From assembly GCA_030248065.1 (NCBI GenBank), contig JASAMV010004113.1, positions 1 to 64,000 on the forward strand: a stretch of 64,000 nt of DNA. The letters are read 5' to 3'. Below the pieces are notes generated by a model. The model did no database searches. It had not been told where the DNA came from and saw only the letters and a list, made by a program, of their open reading frames with translations. This stretch comes from Rhynchonema sp. JSB1_4 (taxonomy: Eukaryota > Nematoda > Chromadorea > Monhysterida > Xyalidae). Within the stretch, counting starts at the first letter, position 1, and every line of letters begins with the position of its first letter. This document shows, piece by piece, positions 48,015 to 58,222 of this stretch. The position numbers and the translations under genes are program-made.

Positions 48015-48751
48015 ACGAAATCGGACTGTTTTCTTTCACATAATTATATCATGGTTGTTCGACTTGCACGACAAAGCAGTGCTTGTGGGATGTAATTTAC
48101 TGTCTTACGTTTGATTGGGCTTATTTACTGATGGTGAATCGTATTATTTATTCCTGCAATTTTTCAATTACTGTATTTCCTATTTCGGAAACCATACATT
48201 GCTGTTGTTTCGGAAGCTCATTCGCAGCTGTGATAATGAAGGCCAAGAGTTTCAGAACTGTAAGAGATATCTCACCACCTAATGTTGTTGATATAATCAC
48301 ACTAATTTTGGTTACTGAGCTAACTTATTAGGATATTTATTGCAGCATGGTTGTCTGTTTATTGTGATATGCATCCCATAGTGTCAGTCACAAATTCAGC
48401 ACCATTTTGTGCTGTGATTTGACTTAAACTATGCCTTGTTCGCGTTGCTTCATGCTATTACAGAATAATGTCCGAGATATAAAATTGGACTTTCTTTGTC
48501 GGGTTTTTTATTTTCTGAATGCACACGGATTATGATGTTATAATCTACGTCATGTACAATTATAACAACGATACCGCTGGCAACTGCAGATATGTGCGAA
48601 CGTTCGAGCGTATCTAGGTCGTTATCGTCTTTTAACGAAACTGCCGCCCTAAGGCGCGCAAATCAGAACAAAGAATCACAACGAATTTGATTTGGTCCGA
48701 ATGGATCAGACGGGCAAGATGAAAGAGTAGCATGAATGCGAACGTGTGGTT
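48015..48751. other. Convergent intergenic region between golgin and ACBD5-like genes
   Basis: The two genes point at each other. The 737 bp must contain both 3' UTRs. No other feature recognised. Confidence 0.5.
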
Positions 48752-51700
48752 TCATTGAGCGTGCTGCGGGATGTCGGCACTCAGCGACGACTGAAACATT
48801 GAAAACTGAAAGAAACAACAGCAAAAGAACTCCAAATCGACAATCGATTACCGACCGCGCCCATCTGCGTTTCCAGAGTGCGATGGCCATGTGCGCCAGG
48901 AATGGCCAAACGAGCACAAACACGATGGTGCGCCATGGCCAGTCCGGGAATACACCAGCCAGCGATGCACGAGACTGCATCGTATGCTGCTGCAACGGGA
49001 CATATTGAATCGTCATATAATACACAGACTACATGGTCAACGGGCAACAACAATGGAATGTTTCATATATGTAACTCGATGAAGTGTGCACCTGCTGAAT
49101 GATATGCCCGATCAAGCGATGCTGTGCGACCAGACTGTTTTCGATCAAATCCAGCTGACGACTGATCTGTGCCAGCTGTCGATGCATTCTGCAACGACAC
49201 GTAAGTATTGATAAAACAGTTTAGACACTAGGGAAGTAGTCATGGTTCAATGACAATAATCAGAATCAGTTTGAGAGATTCGAGATTTAGAGCCGTAAAA
49301 GGGGGGCTAAAAATGGAAAACTGCGGTATTACCTGAACAATACATCGGTGACGTGCGGGTCAAATGCGAGATCAGCCGAATCAGTGGCTTCGGTGGAAGT
49401 CGTCTCTGACCCGCTCGATGTACGATTGTCTGTCGACATCATGCCCTGTTCGTTGGGATGATGCGACACGACAGCTGTGGATGAACTGGCACCTGTGTAA
49501 CAAAACAGCACACGCGTAGGAACTGATCTTAACTGATTTATGATGGCCCACATTCTGACTTGGTGATCTTCCGATCTGGTTAAACATGATAATCCAGTGC
49601 CTTCTAGTCCAGATTAATTGATGCCTCAAATTTTGATCGGCGCAAAACTTATTTACCTATCAACTGGTTTAAAACCGCACTGGCATCAGCAAATGTCGGA
49701 TAATCTTAATTCAAAAAAGCTCACGTGACATAGACAGAGCCGAAATGGACTTGACCGGTGTCCAAGTTTGATATTTTGCCACCGCGGTCCATAAGTGTCT
49801 GGATGTGAAAACGCATCGCACCCACCATGATTGGCAGCATTTTGACCTCCAGTTGCTGCTGCCGCGCCATTCCCAGCCGATTCGTCTGCGCCGCGACCAC
49901 GATTTTTACGAATGCCACTGCTGCCGTGACGATGACGATAGATTGGCGCCGGACTCCTGAAATGTGCATAATAATGGTCCAGGATGATGAACAAAATTGA
50001 AATAAAAACCGAACCAAATACCCGAACCATGCTTCCGTGGCCAAATCATGTTGTCTAATTTGACTTTCGACTCGCATTCTCTCAACAGCCTGCCAGGATT
50101 GTTCATAGAGTTGATGTAGCTCGAGCAAATCGCGATTCTCGGTCGCTGTATGATGGTTGCGATAATTAGTTTTTAATTTATGTTATAAAGTGACATCTAC
50201 AACAACGTGCTTTTTGACTGCCCACGTTTCAACCGGCTCTCACAGACGGGCGGTGCACCAGGTCATCGTCAGTGCGAATGCACCGGATGGCCACATGACC
50301 CCAAAAAGACACTAATAATTTCGGCTTTCCCACATGGACACCAACCTGGGAAGGACGGTTGCACAAGTGACGTTCCGGGCGCCAGCTCGCCTTGTTCGGG
50401 CAGGGACAGCTGAGCCAGATGTCGACCACGTTTCTTTGCCGACTGTTTCCGTTTCATCGACGTTTTCGGACCAGCGCTGCTTTTGCGATTGGCGGCAGCC
50501 GTTTGCGGCGACACATCGAGAATCTGTTGTGTGTGATCACAACATTATATGTAGTGAACATACAATATGACAACGATAGGTTTGGCACGGTCGTTGACTG
50601 CGAACATTGAAACATTCTACGTCCCATGTCCGCAACCGCGCGTCATTTTGCCCGCACTTGCACATTGATAGTCAAGTCTCCCCGCACTTGTACATTGATA
50701 GTCAAGTCGAAACACTTCTTTGGGTGTTTGAATGTCTGCACAGTTCGCAGTGACATTCACATAAAATTGTACGGTTTTCGTGATGGTGCAGTCCGGAACC
50801 ACAATACCTATTGTGAAAACGACAAAGGGGACGAACATCGGAGGCGTCAGCGAACATCTCATCATCAGCGTCATCACTCACAATCGCACAATCGTCCGGC
50901 AATGTCGGCTCGGGTGAATTGCTGGCGGCACCGTTGACTAAAAATTTGAATAGCAATCACCACAAATTCTAAGTTCGAATTTTATTCAAATGGAATGTGA
51001 AATGAAAGTCCGTTCTGTGATCAGTAACAAGACCCACCACCATTATTCAATCCATCAGTAACACCATTCGCACCCCCCCCCCCCCCGCGCGGCGTGGCGC
51101 GCCCCGGCGGAGGACGAGGACCATTGGGCAGCGCTGGTCGGTTGTCGTTGTGATCAAGCGCGCCATTGCACTTGGCAAACATCGCCGTGTTCGTGTCTGA
51201 AAAACGACACAAAAAGTTAATCCTTTTAGGTAACGATTGAACTTGCCAGTTTCAGAATGCGACTTGCCAGTTTCCAGTTGGACCAGTTCAGGTGAGTGAT
51301 CATTGCTGGCGTGATTCTCTCCAGGCAATTCGGTCGTCGGCGCATCAGGCACAATATTCTGAGCCAAATTGATGAATTTCGGGTTGATCGTCTGCCCGTC
51401 CGGGCCGACAACCTCGTAAAGTGGACCAGCCACCTTTAGAAAATCATTCACGTTGTCATCGAATGACATCGTTTCGATGATCTGAAATTGAATTGCGAAT
51501 TCGATTACGTCGGTCGCGAATCACATTCGTGATGTCTTTTGACAACAGAAGCTAGAACGTCAACCTGCTTCAAATTGTCCACATAATCGTTCATCGCGTC
51601 ATCGGACGACATGTCGCCCAGTTTGTGCCACGCCTCCCTGGAAATTGGAAAGAACTGCGATCATTTTGAACAGAACTTGCAAATGCAATCTAAAGCAACC

Positions 51701-51966
51701 GACCATTTTGCACGATTGACCACATCCCAGAAGTTCGGCTTCGACACGTTGCACGGACCGTTGACCGCCTGTTTGTAGAGGGCATAGAACTTCAATTTCA
51801 TTGAATTCGACGGCTGGTACGGTCCTGGAAAAGATGGGCACACTAGGTTTTGTTGTCAAAAGTCTCGATTTGCTTGCACAAGCTTGCCGCATATCGTACC
51901 ATCTTTCGGTAGTCCGTTGATGATCTTCACAGCGGCGGCAAACTGATCTTGAATTGCGCCAGCCAT
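48752..51966 (-). CDS. ACBD5: ACBD5/ACBD4-type tail-anchored acyl-CoA-binding protein
   Basis: ACBD5 binds very-long-chain acyl-CoA and tethers peroxisomes to the ER through VAP proteins. Exons in transcription order: 51966-51900, 51824-51704, 51637-51565, 51481-51235, 51196-51038, 50937-50837, 50523-50346, 50145-50028, 49956-49826, 49492-49333, 49188-49092, 48989-48852, and 48805 (or 48790)-48752; about 545 residues. The N-terminal acyl-CoA-binding domain has [19 protein letters not shown], the ligand motif [32 protein letters not shown] and [16 protein letters not shown] disordered, partly acidic middle follows, with an Arg-Gly5 tract coded by a 14-G run. A coiled coil ([39 protein letters not shown]) precedes the tail anchor [21 protein letters not shown]. 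The exon order matches vertebrate ACBD5. The last intron would be only about 46-61 bp; retaining it would change the C-terminus. Confidence 0.93.
50649..50707. repeat. Two tandem 29-bp units in ACBD5 intron
   Basis: CCCGCACTTG(C/T)ACATTGATAG followed by TCAAGTC occurs twice in a row. It lies in the intron between exons 50937-50837 and 50523-50346. Confidence 0.7.
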
Positions 51967-52928
51967 CAAAGCAGTTTTCGTTCGATGTCGACCATCTTCA
52001 AATAAGGTGCGCAATTGGTCCATGCAATGCAAGGTCGCAACTGTTCAGTGACTATTTCACAGCCACGTCAGCAGGCTGGGTGATGAGCGGGGCAAAGGCT
52101 CACGTCTGCAATTATGTCGTGCAAATCACCCGACAACAAAAAACGGCCAGGACACACAAGTGAATCTTCTGCAAAAAACCAAAACATACAAGAGAGCACG
52201 GGACAATAGACAGTTGTGCCTTCTTACTGCGCAAGGCACAGCAAAACTAAAAAGTGCACCGGGTTGTGTTTGGGCCTCTCTTCTTATCTTATCAGCAAAT
52301 ATGAACCACGTTTGTGAGACTGTTGTTGATGAGACCAAGACTGTTGTGATGCTGTGCACAGCCTACTGTATTGGTCGTGAACCAAAATGCGAAGAGAAGA
52401 ACAAACAACAATACGAATTTCAGAAAAGGTTGTGCACAGCAGTTCGGTAAGTCGATTCCACATGCAACCAAAGAGGAACAAAAACGTGCTGCATACCTAA
52501 AGTGGTTTGGGGGTCGCGATGGCGTCGGTCATTTCGTGCTTCGCAAAGAGGTTTATTGACTGATTTTGTTTGATTAATGTACTTTCTCCGTGTATTATTT
52601 GGCAGTAGCGTCGAGTCGCTCATAAGATCCTGGACCCACGAGTTAGCACTTCTGAAAAGATTCGTTTGACCCTTGATCACCACTGTGTGTGACACAGACA
52701 GTCAACAGCAAGTGGTGACAACAGGCAAGCACGATGGATAAGACAGAATTGGTATAAACGAGTGTAAACTGGTGTGCACCTCGTTGACTAATGTCGCACG
52801 TCAAATGATGGGCGCCAGATCCAAATGGAACGGCAACCAATCAACAAAAGGCTGAGAGAGAACATTATTTTTCTTCGTGGGGGTGGGAGAAACTTAGTTT
52901 GTGTGTTGTGTGTGCAGCACACAGAGAT
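51967..52928. other. Region upstream of the ACBD5-like gene
   Basis: About 1 kb with open frames but no recognised gene; it should contain the ACBD5 promoter. Confidence 0.4.
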
Positions 52929-52930
52929 TA

Positions 52931-53356
52931 CCGTAAAACCTAAAATACAAGGGGGGCTGTATTTTTTCACTGACCCCTTTTAGGGGGGGGGCTGTATTTT
53001 TGGGGGGGCTCTATTTTTGGGGGGCTGTATTTTTTCGCTGCCCAAAATCTCAAAAAATGTTCCAAAAAATACCCCTAAAATGAAGTTCTGTCAGGGTGTT
53101 GCTGGTCATTATTGAGTGTTTCATGTGCAGATCTTCCATAAAAGGCTTTACGTCATCATATACTCAACCACAAACGTTGTACACAAGGTGTCTTATACAA
53201 GAACTTGACTTTACGACCCCCAAGCGGGGAATTCCAAGTTGGGGGGGGGGCTGTATTTTTGGGGGGGGCTCTATTTTTTCACTGACCCCTTTTAGGGGGG
53301 GCTGTATTTTTGGGGGGGGGCTCTATTTTTGGGGGGCTCTATTTTAGGGAATACGG
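52931..53356. mobile_element. TACCGTA-ended element with GGGGGGCTSTATTTTT words
   Basis: Starts CCGTAAAACCTAAAATACA and ends TATTTTAGGGAATACGG, flanked by TA on each side, as in Tc1/mariner-type MITEs. The interior repeats GGGGGGCTGTATTTTT and CACTGACCCCTTTTAGG. Related units fill 25055-26325. Confidence 0.55.
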
Positions 53357-53358
53357 TA

Positions 53359-53895
53359 GGTAGGCAGGCGGGCCGGCTCGGCTCGACTGACTGGCCAAAA
53401 CTCTGGCCCGGTCCCGGTCCGATTTGAAAGTCCAAATCGCGGCCCGAGCCTAAGGTCGGCACCAGAGATTAGGATCGGGCCGGGCACAGAGGTCGCAATC
53501 GGGCCGTACCGGGGCGAAAAATTGGTACTTTTTTGCATTTTGGCCGAAAAATTGCCTAAAATAGCTACTGTGTGGAGCACAGATTAGGATCGGGCCGGGT
53601 AACCTCGGCCCGGCCCGATCTGAAAGTCCAAAATCGTGGCCCGGCCCGGCCCGACCCAAAAGTCCAAAATCCCGGCCCGGCCCTGGCCGGCCCGATCCTG
53701 ATCTTTGATATGGAGGTTTGCTCGCGGAGCGCGCGATCATTTTTGCCTGGAAAATTTCCGAAATAAAGCTATTTCGGAACCAAATAAAAACGTATTTTTC
53801 CAGGCCTAGTAAAAAACGGTTTTTTTTCGGCCCGCAGGTTTGGGGGCTCTATTTATTTCACTTAGGCCTTTTTAGTAGTGTTTTGTAACTGGGGG
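53359..53895. repeat. GGCCCGGCCCG-rich repeat cluster
   Basis: Contains fragments of the CCGGCCCGG family (AGATTAGGATCGGGCCGGG at 53465 and 53580, the latter's end GGCCCGATCCTGATCTTTG at 53716) inserted in sequence resembling the core of the 26358-28318 element (GGAGGTTTGCTCGCGGAGCGC near 53710). No gene. Confidence 0.55.
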
Positions 53896-54064
53896 CAGTG
53901 CAGTTCCTGGGTGGGGGGAGGGGGTCCCCCTCGGGAACGTCTGTTCCTCCTCCATGGTACACCTGCCCCACTGTTCCCCCTCCGGGTACCAGTGGTGTCG
54001 TTGAGAAATCGAAATTTTCCCATACCCAGTCCAATTTTCGGGAAATTTCCCATACATACCCCCA

Positions 54065-54620
54065 ACAAGAAAGAAAAATGCCCCAAGGGGCATAAAAGAA
54101 ATATGGTTCCCTGGCTGACTGGCATAAAAGAACGATACTAGCTTGCCCCACTTTGCTGATGTTTCATTAGGCACTGGAATAAACGTAAGTGTGTTCTGAG
54201 CTGTTTGATACCGAACAGTAGACATTGAACCATATTCCCGGCGCGAACTCTTTTGAACCAACACCCAGCCGATATCGAAACTTTCGTGCAAACCCAGGCA
54301 ATTGTTTCTTCTTTTCAACCTCACGACGGTAACTGTGCAGTCTTCGGTTGCGCACGATGGTTCAACAAGGAGAGGAGTAAAGAGAATATTGCAATCTTTC
54401 AATATCTCCGTGTCCTGTGTCTCTGGTGGCAAGACAGGACGCGCCGGGAATATGGTTCAATGTCTACTGTTCGGTATCAAACAGCTCAGAACACACTTAC
54501 GTTTATTCCAGTGCCTAATGAAACATCAGCAAAGTGGTGCAAGCTAGTATCGTTCTTTTATGCCAGTCAGCCAGGGAACCATATTTCTTTTATGCCCCTT
54601 GGGGCATTTTTCTTTCTTGT
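54065..54620. mobile_element. Foldback element with a THAP-like fragment in its loop
   Basis: Arms 54065-54244 and 54440-54620 are inverted copies (start ACAAGAAAGAAAAATGCCCC). The ~195-bp loop reads on the + strand, from 54331, NCAVFGCARWFNKERS then ENIAIFQYL. This resembles the first third of a THAP zinc finger (C-x4-C, then a short basic loop and a hydrophobic strand ending in F-x-x-[FY]). The second Cys/His pair is missing. No start codon and no full domain, so it is a fragment, not a working gene. Confidence 0.5.
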
Positions 54621-55475
54621 GTCGTTCTTTTATATCGCGCAAGCGCCAAACAGAGAACCCGGATAAATCAGGCACAGAAAGTTTTCAGTTCCGGCAAGCA
54701 GTGGTTCTAACTAAGAAAATGTCGACCATCAGACTTTTCTCAAGTAATCAACGCACATGAGCGCAATGAGGTGTGGGGGTTAGTTTAAGGATGCTGTACT
54801 TTTTGGCAGGATATATGAATCGGTGGTTATCGTGACATAAGGCCAATTTTGTGTTTCGATTTCACTATGGGGTTCTAACAATGGAGACACGCTTGTGTCT
54901 GCGTCTTCACCCACCACTGAAACAAAACCAACGCAGTGCCCCACGCGCATGTCTATGCTTTTGAGGAACATGGTAACTTGTCAAGTTATTTATTTTTTTT
55001 AATTTACCGCCAGGTATGTATTTGACACCCTAGGTACCATCATTTATAGCGCACTGATTGCGCATCGTCTCAGAGAATGGCACTTGTTGGTTTAGTACCA
55101 AGCAAAGCTGTGCAATGAACTTCCATGCAACCTGTCCCTTCAGCTTCAGCAATGAAATAAGTGTCAAACAACAGTCTCCAGATTGCTTTGGTGTTGGCCG
55201 CCGCACCTGATCTTGGATTCAATGTTACGTAAAAACTACTATTTAACTTTCCCACGAAAGTCAAATTATAAATGCGGAAAAAGCTTCGTATGTTAGAGAG
55301 CAACAGCAATTTTAATTAACAAGTTGATATCTTGTGGGTATTTTATCATGAATGACATCAAGGCGCATAAACTGCGAACCGCACCTGTGCTAAATAATTA
55401 ATCTCAAATAAAAACACGAAAAAACTGAAAAATGTTACCCAGAATTCATTAAAAGTTAATAAAAATACAACAAAG

Positions 55476-55560
55476 TTCGCTGCGCGCGTGAATGTTTGAA
55501 CTCGCGGCCTTTCATCTTCAGTGATGCGCGTTATACCGCTCGGACATCGCTTCGCCAATC
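55476..55560 (-). other. tRNA-like remnant (tentative)
   Basis: On the minus strand GATGTCCGAGCGGTATAACGC resembles a tRNA A-box/D-arm and GCGAGTTCAAACATTC loosely resembles a B-box. The arms do not pair well (the anticodon stem gives only four pairs around a six-base loop), so at best this is a tRNA pseudogene or a tRNA-derived SINE piece. Confidence 0.15.
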
Positions 55561-55620
55561 ACCTTCACAAGCTTTACTACATATGTAACTACGCGTGCAT
55601 TGCTGCCTTGCCTGTTGTGC

Positions 55621-55696
55621 TGGCTGCCTGTGTGTGTGTGTGTGTGCTGGCTGCCTGCCTGTGTGTGTATGCTGGCTGGCTGGCTGTGTGTTGTGG
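55621..55696. repeat. TG and CTGGCTGCC microsatellite tract
   Basis: Alternating TGTGTG runs and GCTGGCTGCC units, inside the 53990-56778 element. Confidence 0.75.
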
Positions 55697-55884
55697 GTAA
55701 TACATTGTGCGCTTTATGAATCAGGCAACTACGTAGCGTGCACTAAGGCATTGTTGTGTGTGTCTGAGCGTCCATTATGGCTCTTTTCGAGCTGAAAAAC
55801 ATTTAACCAATTGGAATTAATATATGTTTGACGTAACAACGATTAAAAACACATATAACCGCTGATTTTGGCTTTAGAACCATA

Positions 55885-56141
55885 CTTTCTGTACAAAAAG
55901 TCATGGTCTGGAACCGTTCATACTAAAAGTTACGAACTCGGCGATAGCACCACCGTGTTTCTAGAGTGCGAAAACCACATAAACAACTTTAATAGTTCTG
56001 GTAACCCAACTTTTCGGCGAAATTTTACTTCGGGAAGCACACTTTACATACAAAAAGTCGTGGTCATGGTCTGGAACCGGTCTCAGTCGTGGAGTTACGA
56101 AGTCGGCGATAGCACCATCGTGTTTCTCGTGTGCGAAAACC
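55885..56141. repeat. Two-unit direct duplication, about 95 bp each
   Basis: 55885-55976 and 56042-56141 share TACAAAAAGTC, GGTCTGGAACCG, GTTACGAA and TCGGCGATAGCACCA plus GTGTTTCT and GTGCGAAAACC. One open frame covers both, but the peptide is unknown to me and lies within transposon-derived DNA. Confidence 0.65.
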
Positions 56142-57016
56142 CTATATGCGATATTAACATTTTTGGTGTTCAGTAACGTCTGGGCCCTGACTAGTTTTTT
56201 GTGGAAAAAAAAGGGAAAGAACGTTTTTACAAAAATGACAACTGTATCTTGCCCGCGATTGCGCGTGTGGGCACGCAGCGGGATGAAATTTTGTGTGGCC
56301 ATTTTGGGGCACGGTATATACATTGTGTGCAAGTTTGAGCTCATTCGGTTGAGTATTGTTGAAATAGCGCACGATCAAAATTTTCAGAAAGCGCACTATA
56401 GGGAATGAACCATATGTCGCTTAGCATTACCATGCTAGCTCCGAAAATCAAAAATTTCCCATACCAGGGGGGGTTTTCCAAAAACTCAAAAATTTCCCAT
56501 ACCCGAGGGTGGGGGTTTTGAAAAAAATGACCCCAAAAATCTTCTAAAAGTGCCAAAATTGGTCTAAAAAGTGCTTAAAACAGAGTTTTCTTGCGGTAGT
56601 AAGCGATTTTTGACATTTTTGGACGAAAAATGGCCAATTTTGGTACTTCTCTGGGTCAAAAAGTCATTTCTTAGGGGTGCTTGTTCCAAAAGTGAAAAAT
56701 TTCCCATACCCCATACCCCCGGCCGATTTCCCATACCCCATACCAGGGGGGTAACCCCCCCCCCCAACGACACCACTGCCGGGTACGTCTGCACTGCTCC
56801 CCCAATTTTTACCTAAAATAGGCAAATTTTGACCTAAAATAGGCATTTTTAGGCATAAAATGAGTGATTTTTAGGTCAATGTCGTCAAAAATCGCCAATA
56901 TACCCTTTTTGTTGAGATTAATTCCTAAAAGGGGCAAAAATGAGCCAAATTTTCGACCTCAAAAAATGACTTTTCTCCAAATTTGGGTTTTCCCCCCTTC
57001 CGGGTCCTCCCCCCCT

Positions 57017-57440
57017 TATACTTGCGGGCCGGAAAAAAACCGTTTTTTTCCGGAAAAAAACCGAAAAAAAACCGTTTTTTTTCCGAGGCCCGGAAAAATA
57101 CGTTTTTATTTTTCCGGAAATTTTTCCATGTGGCAACTTTTGGAAAAAAAACGGTTTTTTTTCCAAAAATTTCCGAAATATTTTCAAAGGTTGCGAAAGA
57201 ATGTTGTCAAAACCAATGTAAATCGGTGCTAAACAGTTCAAAATGAGCACTTTTTAAACTCCAAGTGCATTTTTAGCCTGTTTCAGGCCATTTCCCGACA
57301 AAATTTTCTCCAAAATAGGCATTTTTGGACCATGGGTATCCTTAAGTATTGGAAAAATATTTGGAAAAAAAACGGTTTTTTTTTCCGAAAAAAACGGTTT
57401 TTTTCCAAAAATATATTTTGCGGAAAAATACGCAAGTATA
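57017..57440. mobile_element. TATACTTGCG-ended A-rich element
   Basis: Inverted ends TATACTTGCG / CGCAAGTATA. The interior is dominated by AAAAAAACCG and CGGTTTTTTT words in both orientations. 424 bp. It shares its internal single-copy part with 35748-36372. Nested in 53896-57535. Confidence 0.7.
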
Positions 57441-57543
57441 CCCCCCCTTCCCCCCAGCCCCAGGTGGGTACGTCTGTTCCCCCTCCGAAAAAAGGTTGTA
57501 CCGCCTGTTCCCCCTCCGGACCAGGAACCGCACTGACTGGGGG

Positions 57544-58222
57544 CTTGTCTATTGTTGGGGATGGATGCTCAATTATCGACTTTACGGTGCACAAGATTCC
57601 AACTCCGGGTTCAAACACAAATTTCTGCCCATGTGATTGCATACTTTTGCTCAAAAAAGGCCATTTTGCCCAACATTCACCGAAGTTCAGCTAAAAAAAT
57701 CGCGAGCATATTGGAATGACATGTTTTTCCCACAACGAAATGGCATACATATTTAAAAATGACTTTCTATTTTGCAACAAAAATGCGCAGCAAACAATTT
57801 ATCCACAAAAACAGCAATGAAACCAGAGGTTCGGAACTGAATGTTTCAGCTTGTGCTGCTGCTGTTGCACGATGGCAGAACGCGCGTTTGCGATCTTGCT
57901 GCTGTGCTGGTTTGAATCTGAAAACATCCGATGAACACAGGCCAAGCACCACATTGAAACGTTATTTGCAACATTAACCAAGTAATATAAGTTCAGTAAA
58001 AAACGCTTTTTCGTGTGTAAATCACCCAAACCACGATTTTGTTGCCAAATTCACTTCATGCGACCTATGCATATAAATTACGTTCGTAATTGTGTGTGAC
58101 GGTAGCTTCGATTTTCTAGCAGCTTCACCCACCCACAATGAGGCTGTGCAAATGCAACATGTGATCTTTTCCAACCGACCGTGGTGAGCCCCATCGGTGC
58201 GGTGGTGGTGGATGCGGCAGCG
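57544..58222. other. Region upstream of the GALNT gene
   Basis: About 0.7 kb between transposons and the GALNT start. No other gene recognised; expected to hold its promoter and 5' UTR. Confidence 0.4.

Larger units (their letters stand above)
53990..56778. mobile_element. hAT-like composite element, CAGTGGTGTCGTTG ends, nested
   Basis: Ends CAGTGGTGTCGTTG / CAACGACACCACTG (14-bp perfect inverted repeat), perfect 8-bp duplication CCGGGTAC (53982-53989 and 56779-56786). Subterminal words AATTTCCCATACCCC-like at both ends in the same orientation. It contains a foldback element (54065-54620), a tandem duplication (55885-56141) and unrelated DNA with no clear gene. Same ends as 59307-60149 and 62898 onward. 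Confidence 0.85.
53896..57535. mobile_element. hAT-like composite element, CAGTGCAGTTCCTGG ends
   Basis: Ends CAGTGCAGTTCCTGG and CCAGGAACCGCACTG are inverted with two mismatches. Perfect 8-bp duplication ACTGGGGG (53888-53895 and 57536-57543). Subterminal words are of the TACGTCTGTTCCCCCTCC type. Most of the 3,640 bp is other elements nested within (53990-56778 and 57017-57440). Confidence 0.85.

Noticed and set aside
48663..48852. Read-through C-terminus of the ACBD5-like protein with a second hydrophobic segment ([16 protein letters not shown])
   Set aside because: The segment has a clean GTAATC...TTTCTTTCAG intron structure, and splicing it gives a short tail after the anchor as expected; retained only as an alternative.
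51235..51268. GC-AG donors (GCAAGT, twice) at the end of ACBD5 exon 4
   Set aside because: A normal GT donor (GTTACC) a few bases further on keeps the same phase, so a non-canonical donor is not needed.
52160..52450. 96-residue open frame upstream of the ACBD5-like gene
   Set aside because: No domain, signal or splice context; probably chance.
55476..55560. tRNA gene on the minus strand
   Set aside because: A-box-like sequence is present, but the anticodon and T arms do not form proper stems; kept only as a low-confidence remnant.
55868..56176. 102-residue open frame with internal repeat
   Set aside because: It lies within a transposon, arises from a tandem duplication, and matches no family I know.
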